From assembly GCF_003663825.1 (NCBI RefSeq), contig NZ_RCCC01000001.1, forward strand, positions 2,922,501-2,986,500: a stretch of DNA of 64,000 nucleotides, written 5' to 3'. Below, in pieces: positions 55,845-63,690 of this stretch (within the stretch, counting starts at the first letter, position 1; each line of letters starts with the position of its first letter). Origin of the DNA: Acidovorax sp. 106 (GTDB lineage Bacteria; Pseudomonadota; Gammaproteobacteria; Burkholderiales; Burkholderiaceae_C). The translations under genes were made by a program, and so were the position numbers. The notes beneath the pieces are model-generated. The model was not told where the DNA came from. It ran no database searches and saw only the letters and a list, made by a program, of their open reading frames with translations.

Positions 55845-56200
55845 GGCCCGCAGGCTGCGGGTACTGCGGCCATGGGGTTGTTTGGCCGGGCATTGTGGTG
55901 AGTCCCGAATGGCGCTGAGCCCTGTGCGGCTTGCAGCGGCTGGGCCCGAGGCAGTGCCCTGGGTGCGGCCAGCGCCGTATCGTAAGTGACGGTAAAAAGG
56001 GCCTTTTGTCCCGTTACAGTGCGTTTGTTACAGGTTTTTGGAGGCCCAGGGCAGGCATGCCCAGCGCTGCCAGCTATGGAAACGATAGCGTTGTAACAAA
56101 AAAGCCGGCGCATGCGCCGGCTTCAAGGATGTGTGGCATTTGTCACAAAAACCACAACGGGAAGGAGGTGGGGGCTCTTGCCCCCGCTTCACGGCCCTGG
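55845..56200. other. 356-base gene-free interval between opgH and the C13 peptidase gene
   Basis: No gene is seen. The stretch contains the opgH terminator (56098-56123), a six-base-pair G/C hairpin at 56170-56185, two direct copies of GTTACAG (56013-56019 and 56027-56033) with the inverted TGTAAC at 56092-56097, and GTAAG-N5-GTAAA at 55982-55996, close to the CpxR box GTAAA-N5-GTAAA. The last elements may control the C13 peptidase gene. Confidence 0.5.
56098..56123 (-). terminator. Rho-independent terminator downstream of opgH
   Basis: GCCGGCGCATGCGCCGGC (56104-56121) is a perfect palindrome and on the minus strand is followed by TTTTTTG. It closes the opgGH transcript about 80 bases after the opgH stop. 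Confidence 0.9.
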
Positions 56201-58321
56201 TCAGGCCATGGATGCTGCGGGCGCCAGGGGCAGCCTCGGCTGTGCCAAGCGTTGCGCGTGCCGCCAGGCCCGGCGCAGCACCGGGGGCGACCAGGCTTCT
56301 TCGGGGATCAATAAAAAGCGTTGGGCGCGCATCGTCCTGCCCAGGGCGATCTGGCTGGTGACCACGGCCATGGGGATGGCCAGGGCCAGCGGCACACCCA
56401 CGGGGGCCAGCCACAGCAGTGCGCCGCTGTCGATGGCACCAATGCCCGCAGCCAACAGGGCGATCACGGCGGTCATGGGCGCGAGCTGGGCCATGGCGTG
56501 GCGCCAGGGCACGGCTTGGGCCTCACGCGGGGGCGACTTCCATTCCAGCGCGATGCCGGTGAGGGCCACCAGCACGAACAGCGAGTGCGCCAGCATGCGC
56601 ACCGGCGCTTGCAGGATGGCCAGCGTGCTCTCGAGCACAGCGCTTTTGAGCAGGCTCAGCGCACCGCCGTACTGCGCCTGCTCGTTGCGCATGAACACCG
56701 CCAGCACGCCTAGCACGCGGGGCAGGAACAGCATGCTCAACGTCCAGGCCCACAGCGCCAGCAACTCGGCGGGCAGGATGTGCCAGTCGGCCAGCACGGG
56801 CGCGCCAGACACCCACAGGGCCGTGCCCAGCGTCATGAAGGCCAGCCACAGCGGGGCCGATAGGTAGGCCATCGCGCCGGTCACAAACATCGAGCGGTGC
56901 ACCATGTGCAGCCCTGGCTCGGCCATCAGGCGCGCGTTTTGCAGGTTGCCCTGGCACCAGCGGCGGTCGCGCTGCAGCTCGGCCAGCAGGTCGGGCGGTT
57001 GCTGCTCGTAGCTGCCCACCAGGTCGGCCACCAGCCACACGTGGTAGCCCGCGCGGCGCATCAGGGCGGCTTCCACAAAGTCGTGGCTCATGATGCCGCC
57101 CGACAACCCGCCCTTGCCCGCAATGGGCGCCAGCGCGCAGTGCTGCATGAAGGGCGCGACGCGGATGATGGCGTTGTGCCCCCAGTAATGCGATTCGCCC
57201 AGCTGCCAGAACTGCATGCCCAGCGTGAACAGCCGCCCTGTGACGCGCGAGGCAAACTGCTGTGCACGCGCATGCAGCGTGACATGGCCAATGGCCTGCG
57301 TGGCCGTCTGGATGATGCCGGCCTGCGGGTGGGCTTCCATCAGCTTGGCCATGGAGACGATGCACTCGCCGCTCATCACGCTGTCGGCGTCCAGCACCAC
57401 CATGTAGCGGTAGTCCTTGCCCCAGCGGCGGCAGAAGTCGGCCACGTTGCCCGCCTTGCGGTGGGTGCGACGCTTGCGCAGGCGGTAGTACACCTGCACC
57501 TGGGGTGGCTGGCCGTGGGCGGCCAGCGCGCTGCGCAGGTCTTCCCAGGCCGCGCGCTCGGCACGGGCGATGTCGCTGTCGTAGCTGTCAGACAGCACGA
57601 ACACGTCGAACGTGGCGCCATGGCCTGTGGCCGCCACCGATTCGCAGGTGGCGCGCAGCCCGGCAAACACCGTGGCCACGTCTTCATTGCAGATGGGCAT
57701 GATGATGGCGGTGCGGGCCTCGGGCGCTAGCACGTGGTCCGCCACGCTCTGCGCCGACAGCGCATGCCGATCGCCCCGCAGCATGACCCAAAAGCCCATC
57801 ATGCCGGTGACAAAGCCCGACACCACCCAGGCCGACAGCAGTGCAAACAACGCAATCTGCCCATAGCCCAGCCAGGCGTTGTCGTAGTGCGGCTGCACCT
57901 GGGCAAACAGCAGGCTGGCCAGGGTGGTGCTGGCCAGCACCAGCAGTGCAAAGGTCCAGCGGCGGCGCTGTGCCGCGGCTTGCCAGGGTTGGGGCGCCTG
58001 CTTGGGTTGCGCTGTGTGGGCTGCGGCGGTGCGGCCTGTCAGCGCACGGCCGATGCTTTTCCAGAAGCCTTGCCAGGGCACGGCGGGCATGGAGCCCCGG
58101 TGCACGGGCGGGGCCGTCATGCTGTTGGGGTGGCGCGCGGCGCGCAGCGGGCTGCGTTGGGTGGGTACGGGTTTGATGGCCATGGGCTGTGCGTTGCGGG
58201 GGTAAGACGCGCCTTTGCGCGCCAGGCCTTCGGTGGCAGCGCTGGGCAGGGCGGCCGTGGCGTGGCGTGCCTGCCAACGTGTTGCGCTCTGGCCTACTCG
58301 GGAAGAATGATGTGGGTCCAT
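56201..58321 (-). CDS. opgH: Osmoregulated periplasmic glucan glucosyltransferase
   Basis: OpgH (MdoH) builds and exports beta-glucan backbones across the inner membrane. The 706-residue product has an N-terminal cytoplasmic tail of about 120 residues, membrane segments around FALLVLASTTLASLLFAQVQ, then a GT2 core with IIMPICNEDVATVFAGL, LSDSYDSDIA, YMVVLDADSVMSG and the QXXRW motif in QRDRRWCQGN. Several further membrane segments follow. ATG 58321 lies 28 bases inside the end of opgG, so the two are coupled. Length is shorter than the 847 residues of E. coli MdoH but normal for betaproteobacteria. Confidence 0.93.
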   Translation of the reverse strand: MDPHHSSRVGQSATRWQARHATAALPSAATEGLARKGASYPRNAQPMAIKPVPTQRSPLRAARHPNSMTAPPVHRGSMPAVPWQGFWKSIGRALTGRTAAAHTAQPKQAPQPWQAAAQRRRWTFALLVLASTTLASLLFAQVQPHYDNAWLGYGQIALFALLSAWVVSGFVTGMMGFWVMLRGDRHALSAQSVADHVLAPEARTAIIMPICNEDVATVFAGLRATCESVAATGHGATFDVFVLSDSYDSDIARAERAAWEDLRSALAAHGQPPQVQVYYRLRKRRTHRKAGNVADFCRRWGKDYRYMVVLDADSVMSGECIVSMAKLMEAHPQAGIIQTATQAIGHVTLHARAQQFASRVTGRLFTLGMQFWQLGESHYWGHNAIIRVAPFMQHCALAPIAGKGGLSGGIMSHDFVEAALMRRAGYHVWLVADLVGSYEQQPPDLLAELQRDRRWCQGNLQNARLMAEPGLHMVHRSMFVTGAMAYLSAPLWLAFMTLGTALWVSGAPVLADWHILPAELLALWAWTLSMLFLPRVLGVLAVFMRNEQAQYGGALSLLKSAVLESTLAILQAPVRMLAHSLFVLVALTGIALEWKSPPREAQAVPWRHAMAQLAPMTAVIALLAAGIGAIDSGALLWLAPVGVPLALAIPMAVVTSQIALGRTMRAQRFLLIPEEAWSPPVLRRAWRHAQRLAQPRLPLAPAASMA

Positions 58322-59880
58322 GTTTCGCTCACAGCGTGTTGGAGGTGTTGAAGAAAGGCGCGTAGCTCAATGGGCTGGGTGCCCTGCAGGCGCTCGATGC
58401 GCAGCGTCATGCGCCATTGGCCGGTGGCCGGGTTGCGGTACACGCCGCTTTCGAGCACGCGGGCATTGGCATCGCTGGTCACCACCGCTTTCACGGGTGC
58501 GTCGGCCGCCAGGTCTTGCAGTGCGGGGCCTGCAAAGTCGATCACGTACTGCACCTGCTTGCGCAGGGCCTCAGGGCTTTGCTGGGTGTAGCCCACGCCC
58601 TTGCGTGACTGGGTAGCCCAGGCGCTGGGGGGGCGTTGCTGTCCGGCGCCCTGGTCGCCTTGCCAAGCCAGCTCGTAGCACACCTCCAGCGGGGTGCCGG
58701 GGGGCGGCAGTTGCTGGGGCACCCAGTAGGCAACGACGTTGTCGTGGGTCTCGTCGGGCGTGGGCAATTGCACCAACTCCACGCGGCCGGGGCCCCAGTT
58801 GTGCAGGGGCCGCACCCAGGCGCTGGGGCGGCGCTCGTAGCGGGCTTCCACGTCTTCGTAGCTGCTCCACTGCCGGTCGCGCTGCATCAGGCCAAAGCCT
58901 TGGGGGTTGGTGGTGGCAAACGAGGTGACCAGGGGCTGCTGGGGGTTTTGCAGCGGGCGCCAGAGCCATTCGCCCTCGCCGGTGGCCACCATCAGGCCGT
59001 CGGAGTCGTGCACTTCGGGGCGGAAGTCGTCCTTGCGCGGCTGGTTCTCGCCAAACAGGAACATGCTGGTCAGCGGGGCAATGCCCAGGGTTTTGATGGG
59101 GCCTGCGCCGCCGCGCACAAAGATGCGGGCCGTCACCGTGGTGGTGGTTTGCGCGCCGGGGCGGATGTCAAAGCGATAAGCCCCGGTGGCGCGGGGCGAA
59201 TCCAGCAGTGCATACACCGTGGCCTGGGTGTCACCGGGCTGTGGCCGCACCAGCCAGAACTCGGTAAAGCGCGGAAATTCCTCGCCCTGGCCGCCCACGG
59301 TGTCGATGGCTAGGCCCCGGGCCGACAGCCCATATTGCTGGCCCGCACCCAGCGCACGGAAGTAGCTGGCGCCCTGGAAGACGGCCAGCTCGTCCTTGTA
59401 GTCGGGCGAGTTCAAGTGGTAGTGCAGGCGAAAGCCCGCAAACCCCAGGTCGCCCCAGGTCTGGGGCTTGACGGCGTTCTTGCCGTAGTCAAAGTCTGCG
59501 GCCCGGTAAGGGATGTGGCGTGTGCCTTGTGGCGACACCTCGTTGATGAGCACCGGCTCGCGCTGGTACAGGCCCAGGTGGAAGAACATGGCCTCAAACG
59601 GCAACTGTGACGGCTCGGTACGGGTGCGCCACAGGGCGCGCTCAGGCCGCCAGCGGATGTCGCGCACCTGGTCGTAGTCCATGGCCTCCAGCTCGGGAGG
59701 CAGGCGTACGTTCATGGCGCTGTAGGGTTGGGTGGCGCGCTGCTTGGCCAGCTGGGTGATGGCGTCCAGGTCAATGGCCTGGGCCGACGCGGCCGTGGCC
59801 AGCAGTACTGCGCACAGCGCCAGCACGGGCTGTGCCGCCCGGGGCGAGTGGCGCAAGGATGGATAAAAAGCGGCTTGCAT
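58294..59880 (-). CDS. opgG: Glucan biosynthesis protein G
   Basis: OpgG (MdoG) is the periplasmic protein needed to make branched osmoregulated glucans with OpgH. The 528-residue product has a signal peptide (LALCAVLLATAASAQA), then FDLDAI-type start IDLDAITQLAKQRATQPYS, VRDIRWRPERALW, INEVSPQGTRHIPYRAADFD, YHLNSPDYKDELAVFQGASY and IAPLTSMFLFGENQ. ATG 59880 has no Shine-Dalgarno, and a predicted sigma-54 start site falls one base before it. A TTG at 59856 (codon 9) would also give a good signal peptide. Confidence 0.93.
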   Translation of the reverse strand: MQAAFYPSLRHSPRAAQPVLALCAVLLATAASAQAIDLDAITQLAKQRATQPYSAMNVRLPPELEAMDYDQVRDIRWRPERALWRTRTEPSQLPFEAMFFHLGLYQREPVLINEVSPQGTRHIPYRAADFDYGKNAVKPQTWGDLGFAGFRLHYHLNSPDYKDELAVFQGASYFRALGAGQQYGLSARGLAIDTVGGQGEEFPRFTEFWLVRPQPGDTQATVYALLDSPRATGAYRFDIRPGAQTTTTVTARIFVRGGAGPIKTLGIAPLTSMFLFGENQPRKDDFRPEVHDSDGLMVATGEGEWLWRPLQNPQQPLVTSFATTNPQGFGLMQRDRQWSSYEDVEARYERRPSAWVRPLHNWGPGRVELVQLPTPDETHDNVVAYWVPQQLPPPGTPLEVCYELAWQGDQGAGQQRPPSAWATQSRKGVGYTQQSPEALRKQVQYVIDFAGPALQDLAADAPVKAVVTSDANARVLESGVYRNPATGQWRMTLRIERLQGTQPIELRAFLQHLQHAVSETWTHIILPE

Positions 59881-59892
59881 GCCAACACTAGG

Positions 59893-59907
59893 GCAAACCC
59901 TGTGCCA
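59893..59907 (-). promoter_or_regulatory. Sigma-54 (-24/-12) promoter for opgGH
   Basis: On the minus strand TGGCACAGGGTTTGC matches the sigma-54 consensus TGGCAC-N5-TTGC, with GG and GC exactly ten bases apart. The predicted start of transcription is near 59881, right before the opgG ATG. The upstream IHF and GlrR-type sites strengthen the call. Confidence 0.75.
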
Positions 59908-59926
59908 GCTTGAAAAAGTGCTTTTA

Positions 59927-59939
59927 AATCAGAGGCTTA
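59927..59939 (+). promoter_or_regulatory. IHF-binding consensus between activator site and sigma-54 promoter
   Basis: AATCAGAGGCTTA matches WATCARNNNNTTR at every fixed position. It lies between the TGTC-N10-GACA dyad and the -24/-12 element, the usual place for IHF-assisted DNA bending at sigma-54 promoters. Confidence 0.65.
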
Positions 59940-59948
59940 GGAACGGGT

Positions 59949-59970
59949 CTGCACGTAAGCAATTGTGCAG
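59949..59970. promoter_or_regulatory. Second N10-spaced dyad upstream of opgG
   Basis: CTGCAC and GTGCAG are exact inverted repeats ten bases apart, the same spacing as the TGTC/GACA dyad 62 bases upstream. It could be an extra regulator site or chance. Confidence 0.35.
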
Positions 59971-60012
59971 GGCGGGCCAATGGGGGCCCAGCGGAAGAAA
60001 TGGCTGTCTTTT

Positions 60013-60030
60013 TGTCGCCATCTGGCGACA
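60013..60030. promoter_or_regulatory. GlrR/QseF-type activator site TGTC-N10-GACA
   Basis: TGTCGCCATCTGGCGACA is a perfect dyad and matches TGTC-N10-GACA, the element known for GlrR at enterobacterial glmY promoters. It lies about 115 bases upstream of the -24 element, within the normal range for a sigma-54 activator, and 43 bases after the stop of the glrR-like gene. Confidence 0.75.
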
Positions 60031-60072
60031 GGGGTGATGCGTGTTGGAGAAAAATCCAAGCGAATCAACGCA

Positions 60073-61503
60073 TTACTCGTGTCGCTCTTCAGCGACATCG
60101 TCGCCCACCACCCCGTCGGCCTTGAATTGACCTGGCGTCAGCGCGTGCTTTTGCAGCAGCCGGTAAAACTCGGTGCGGTTGCGCTGCGCCAGGCGCGCGG
60201 CATCGGCCACGTTGCCATCGGTCATCTTCAACAGCCCCACCAGGTACTCGCGCTCAAAGCGCTGGCGGGCCTCGGCAAAGCTCAGCACCTGGGCCGATGG
60301 AATGCGCAGGGCCCGCTGCACCATCGACAGCGGCACCAGCGGTGTGGTGGACAGGGCGCACACCTGCTCGACCACGTTGTAGAGCTGGCGCACGTTACCG
60401 GGCCAGGCGGCGGTGGTGAGGGCCTTCAGCGCTTCGGGCGCAAAGCCCGACAGGCGCTTGTCGTACTTGCGGGCCAGCTTGTCCAGAAAGTGGTTGGCCA
60501 GCAGCGCAATGTCTTCGCGCCGCTCGCCCAGCGTGGGCAGCAGCAGCGTGACCACATTCAGCCGGTAGTACAGGTCTTCGCGGAACTGGCCTGCCGCCAT
60601 GGCGGCCTCCAGGTTGCGGTGCGTGGCCGAGACGATGCGCACATTGATCTGGATGGACTGGCTCGAACCCACGGGCCGCACCGCACGCTCTTGCAGCACG
60701 CGCAGCAGCTTGACCTGCAGGGCGGGCGGCATGTCGCCGATTTCGTCGAGCAGCAGCGTGCCGCCCTCGGCCGCCTGGAACAGGCCCTTGTGGTTGCTCA
60801 CCGCGTCGGTAAAGGCGCCTTTGACGTGGCCGAACAGCTCGGATTCGAGCAGCGCCTCGGGGATGGCCCCGCAGTTCACCGCCACAAAGGGCTTGGCCGC
60901 GCGGGGGCTGGCGCGGTGAATGGCTTGGGCCAGCAGTTCTTTGCCCGCGCCGCTGTCGCCCAGCAGCAGCACGCTGGCGTCCGATTGGGCCACCAGGTAG
61001 GCCTCGGCCAGCAGGTCGGTCATGCGGGCCGAGCGGCTCACGATGTCGGCGCGCCAGGCCTCGTTGGCGTGGGCCTGGTGCACGGCGGGGGCGCTCAGGG
61101 CCAGGGCCTGGGCGACTTTTTCCAGCAGCTCTTTGCCGTCGTAGGGCTTGGTCAGGTAGGTGAAGACGCCACGCGATGTGGCCTCGACCGCATCGGGGAT
61201 GGTGCCGTGGGCCGTGAGCAGAATCACCGGCAGCGAAGGGTGGCGCGCGTGCACCTCGTCAAACAGCGCCAAGCCATCCTTGCCAGGCAGGCGCACATCG
61301 CTGAGCACCAGTTGGGGCCGGGCCACGTCCAGCTGCGCCAGCGCGGCCTCGGCCGAGCCCACGGCCACCACTTCGTGTCCGGCGGCTTTGAGGCGCAGCG
61401 ACAGCAGGCGCAGCATGTCGGCATCGTCGTCCACCACCAGGATGCGGTGCGGTGTGCGATGCGTGGCACTGTGTGGCGCCGGTGGCCGGGTGGAGGTGGG
61501 CAT
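60073..61503 (-). CDS. glrR: Sigma-54-dependent response regulator, GlrR/QseF type
   Basis: A 476-residue NtrC-family activator. The receiver domain has ILVVDDDADM and phospho-acceptor D69 in LVLSDVRLPGKDG. The AAA+ domain has Walker A LGDSGAGKELLAQAI (182-189 core), the sigma-54 loop GAFTDA (229-234; usual GAFTGA), GGTLLLDEIGDMPPALQVKL and FREDLYYRLNV. The Fis-type helix-turn-helix is NVADAARLAQRNRTEFYRLL. Overall sequence and the neighbouring kinase and lipoprotein point to GlrR/QseF. A TGTC-N10-GACA site lies just downstream of the gene. It follows the lipoprotein gene by 11 bases. Confidence 0.93.
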   Translation of the reverse strand: MPTSTRPPAPHSATHRTPHRILVVDDDADMLRLLSLRLKAAGHEVVAVGSAEAALAQLDVARPQLVLSDVRLPGKDGLALFDEVHARHPSLPVILLTAHGTIPDAVEATSRGVFTYLTKPYDGKELLEKVAQALALSAPAVHQAHANEAWRADIVSRSARMTDLLAEAYLVAQSDASVLLLGDSGAGKELLAQAIHRASPRAAKPFVAVNCGAIPEALLESELFGHVKGAFTDAVSNHKGLFQAAEGGTLLLDEIGDMPPALQVKLLRVLQERAVRPVGSSQSIQINVRIVSATHRNLEAAMAAGQFREDLYYRLNVVTLLLPTLGERREDIALLANHFLDKLARKYDKRLSGFAPEALKALTTAAWPGNVRQLYNVVEQVCALSTTPLVPLSMVQRALRIPSAQVLSFAEARQRFEREYLVGLLKMTDGNVADAARLAQRNRTEFYRLLQKHALTPGQFKADGVVGDDVAEERHE

Positions 61504-61514
61504 GGCGTGGTGCT

Positions 61515-62228
61515 TCAGGGTTTGGCGTTGCCATTGCCGTTGTTGCTGCCCGCACTGCTGGCTGCAGCGCCGGGGGATGGCGTGGTGGGGGCGGCAGGCG
61601 CTGGGCGTGTGGTCAGGCTGCGTTCAATGGCGCGCACTGCTTCCAGGCGCTCGCTCAGCTGGTCGTTGCGGCGCTGGGCTTCGCGCAGTTGCTGGGCTTG
61701 GCGCTCCAACTGGTCCTCCATGCGGCGCTGCTGCGTCAGGCGCGCCTCCAGCAGGCGGGCCAGCGGGTGCAGGTCTTGTGCGGCGGGGTTGGTCAGGGTG
61801 CGCTGCACCAGGCCCAGTGCGCGGGCGGTGTCCACGGGCTGGCGGGTTTGGGCCAGCACCAGTGCCAGGCGCAGCGCGCGCGAGGGCTTGCTCTCGTCCA
61901 GGTCCGACAGGCGTGCCATCTCGCGCGCCAGATCGGTGGTGCTGGCGCCCAGGGTGCGGTCTGCATAGGCCAGGGTGTCGCGCAGCAGGTCTTTGGTTGG
62001 CGTGGTGGGCTCGTCGCTTTCAGCGGCCAGTGGCTCGGGCGCAGCTGGGGCGGGCTCTGGTGTCTCTTGTGCCGCTGGGGCTGCGATCGCCGGTGCCACA
62101 TCGGGCGGGGTGGGCGCCGTGGCGCAGCCTGCCAGCCAGACCACGCACAGGCATGAGGCTGCAAGGCCCCAGCGGGCAGCCCAATGTGCTGGGCGGTGAG
62201 TCGGCAGGGCGTGCGGTTCAGGAAACAT
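61515..62228 (-). CDS. QseG-type lipoprotein in the kinase-regulator operon
   Basis: A 237-residue predicted lipoprotein with signal AARWGLAASCLCVVWLAGCA (lipobox LAGC), a Pro/Ala-rich linker and a helical domain ending in a coiled coil (RRMEDQLERQAQQLREAQRR). It lies between kinase and regulator, the position of QseG (YfhG), which in enterobacteria controls the kinase from the envelope. The sequence is divergent, so the equivalence rests on position and type. ATG 62228 overlaps the kinase 3' end by 11 bases; the longer frame upstream is a kinase shadow. Confidence 0.8.
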   Translation of the reverse strand: MFPEPHALPTHRPAHWAARWGLAASCLCVVWLAGCATAPTPPDVAPAIAAPAAQETPEPAPAAPEPLAAESDEPTTPTKDLLRDTLAYADRTLGASTTDLAREMARLSDLDESKPSRALRLALVLAQTRQPVDTARALGLVQRTLTNPAAQDLHPLARLLEARLTQQRRMEDQLERQAQQLREAQRRNDQLSERLEAVRAIERSLTTRPAPAAPTTPSPGAAASSAGSNNGNGNAKP

Positions 62229-63675
62229 CGGGCAATTCGATTCGGAAAAAAGAGCGGGAGGTATCGCCGGGCATCGGCAGCACCTGCACCCGCCCGCCGT
62301 GGGCGTGGATGTATTCCTGCACGATGGACAGCCCGATGCCGGTGCCGCGCACCGCGTTATCAGGCTGGCGCTCACCCCGGTAAAAGGGTTCAAACACATG
62401 GGGCCGGTCGGCTGGGGCCACGCCGGGGCCGTCGTCGGTCACATCCACCTGCACCTGCCCGGGCACACGCGACACGGCCAGGCGCACCGTGCCTTGCTCG
62501 GGCGAGAAGCGGATGGCGTTAGACAACAGGTTGCCCATGGCCGAGGTGATTTTTTCTGCATCCAGCAGCAGCACGGTGCGCTCGCCGCTCACCTCCACCC
62601 GCAGGCTGCGGGCCTGCCATTGCAGGCGCTGTGCCTCCACCAGGTCTTCCAGCAGTGCGATCAGATCGGTCTCGCGCCGCCGCAACTGGCCGGCCTCAAA
62701 GGCGGCGGCGTTAAAGCGCAGCAGTGCCTCGATCTCGCTTTGCAGCACCAGGGTGTTCTGGTGCAGGATTTGCGTCACTTCTTTCTGGCCCTCGCTCAAT
62801 TCGCCGGTCACGCCGTCCTGCAGCAGGGCCACGCCTTCGCGCAGCGCAGCCAGCGGGGTTTTGAGCTCGTGCGAGACATGGCGCAAAAAGCGCGCCTTGT
62901 CGGCGTCCAGCTCCAGCAGCCGCAGGCGCAGCCACTCCAGCTGTTGGCCCACGCGGCGCACGTCGGCGGGGCCGGTGATGGCCACGGGTTGTTCCAGCTG
63001 GTTCTCGCCCAGGCGGCGAATGGCGCGCTCGAGCCGCTTGAAGGGGCGTGCCAGCCCAATGCCCAGCCACAGTGCCAGCACCAGCGCCAGCACAATCGCG
63101 CCCACCAGTTGGTGCATCACGGTGCGGCGGCTGGCGTCTACCCGCGCTTGCAGTTCGCTGGCCTGGCGGGCATTGAGTTCTTGCACCGATTGCGTGATGG
63201 CCGCGTGCAGGGTGTCGAGCGCTACAAACTCTTCGGCCACGCTGCGTTCGCTCTCCAGCGACTGCCAGGGCGGTGCGCGCAGCAAATCGTGCACGGCTTG
63301 CATGCGGGCCTGCCACTGCTGGGCTTGGGCGGGTGGCAGGCCCGCGTCGCTCAGTTGGCGCACGATGCCCTGGGCATCGGCGGCCAGGTCGTCAAAGCTT
63401 TGGCGCAGCAGGGGGTCGTTCAGCACCAGCGATTGCCGGGCCGAGCGTTCCATGGCCTGGCCGCGCTGGTTCAGCGCCTGGGCCGCCACGTTCAGTGCGG
63501 CCGCCTGGGCGGCGCTGGCCTGGCTTTGGCCCATCAGCGTTTCGAGCGTGAACACCGCCCGCAGGGCGCTGGCGCCCAGCAGCCCCGCAATCAGCAAGAA
63601 GGCGAGCAGCAGCAGTTGCTGAAACGATGGGCCGTGCGGGCGAGCCTGCGGGGGGCTCGTGGGGTGTGGGGCCAT
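62218..63675 (-). CDS. glrK: Two-component sensor histidine kinase, GlrK/QseE type
   Basis: A 485-residue inner-membrane kinase. Two membrane segments (LLLAFLLIAGLLGASALRAV near 20-40 and AIVLALVLALWLGIGLA near 190) flank a helical periplasmic sensor. A HAMP domain, the phospho-acceptor His in FLRHVSHELKTPLAALREG, the N box MGNLLSNAIRFSPEQG, VTDDGPGV and RGTGIGLSIVQEYIHAHGG follow. It leads the operon with the lipoprotein and glrR. It starts 15 bases after the miaB stop and may be read from the same transcript. Confidence 0.92.
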   Translation of the reverse strand: MAPHPTSPPQARPHGPSFQQLLLLAFLLIAGLLGASALRAVFTLETLMGQSQASAAQAAALNVAAQALNQRGQAMERSARQSLVLNDPLLRQSFDDLAADAQGIVRQLSDAGLPPAQAQQWQARMQAVHDLLRAPPWQSLESERSVAEEFVALDTLHAAITQSVQELNARQASELQARVDASRRTVMHQLVGAIVLALVLALWLGIGLARPFKRLERAIRRLGENQLEQPVAITGPADVRRVGQQLEWLRLRLLELDADKARFLRHVSHELKTPLAALREGVALLQDGVTGELSEGQKEVTQILHQNTLVLQSEIEALLRFNAAAFEAGQLRRRETDLIALLEDLVEAQRLQWQARSLRVEVSGERTVLLLDAEKITSAMGNLLSNAIRFSPEQGTVRLAVSRVPGQVQVDVTDDGPGVAPADRPHVFEPFYRGERQPDNAVRGTGIGLSIVQEYIHAHGGRVQVLPMPGDTSRSFFRIELPDVS

Positions 63676-63690
63676 GCGCTGGGGTGGGGG

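Noticed and set aside
56168..56187. GGGGGC-TCTT-GCCCCC hairpin just after opgH
   Set aside because: No T-run follows on either strand; the real terminator is at 56098-56123.
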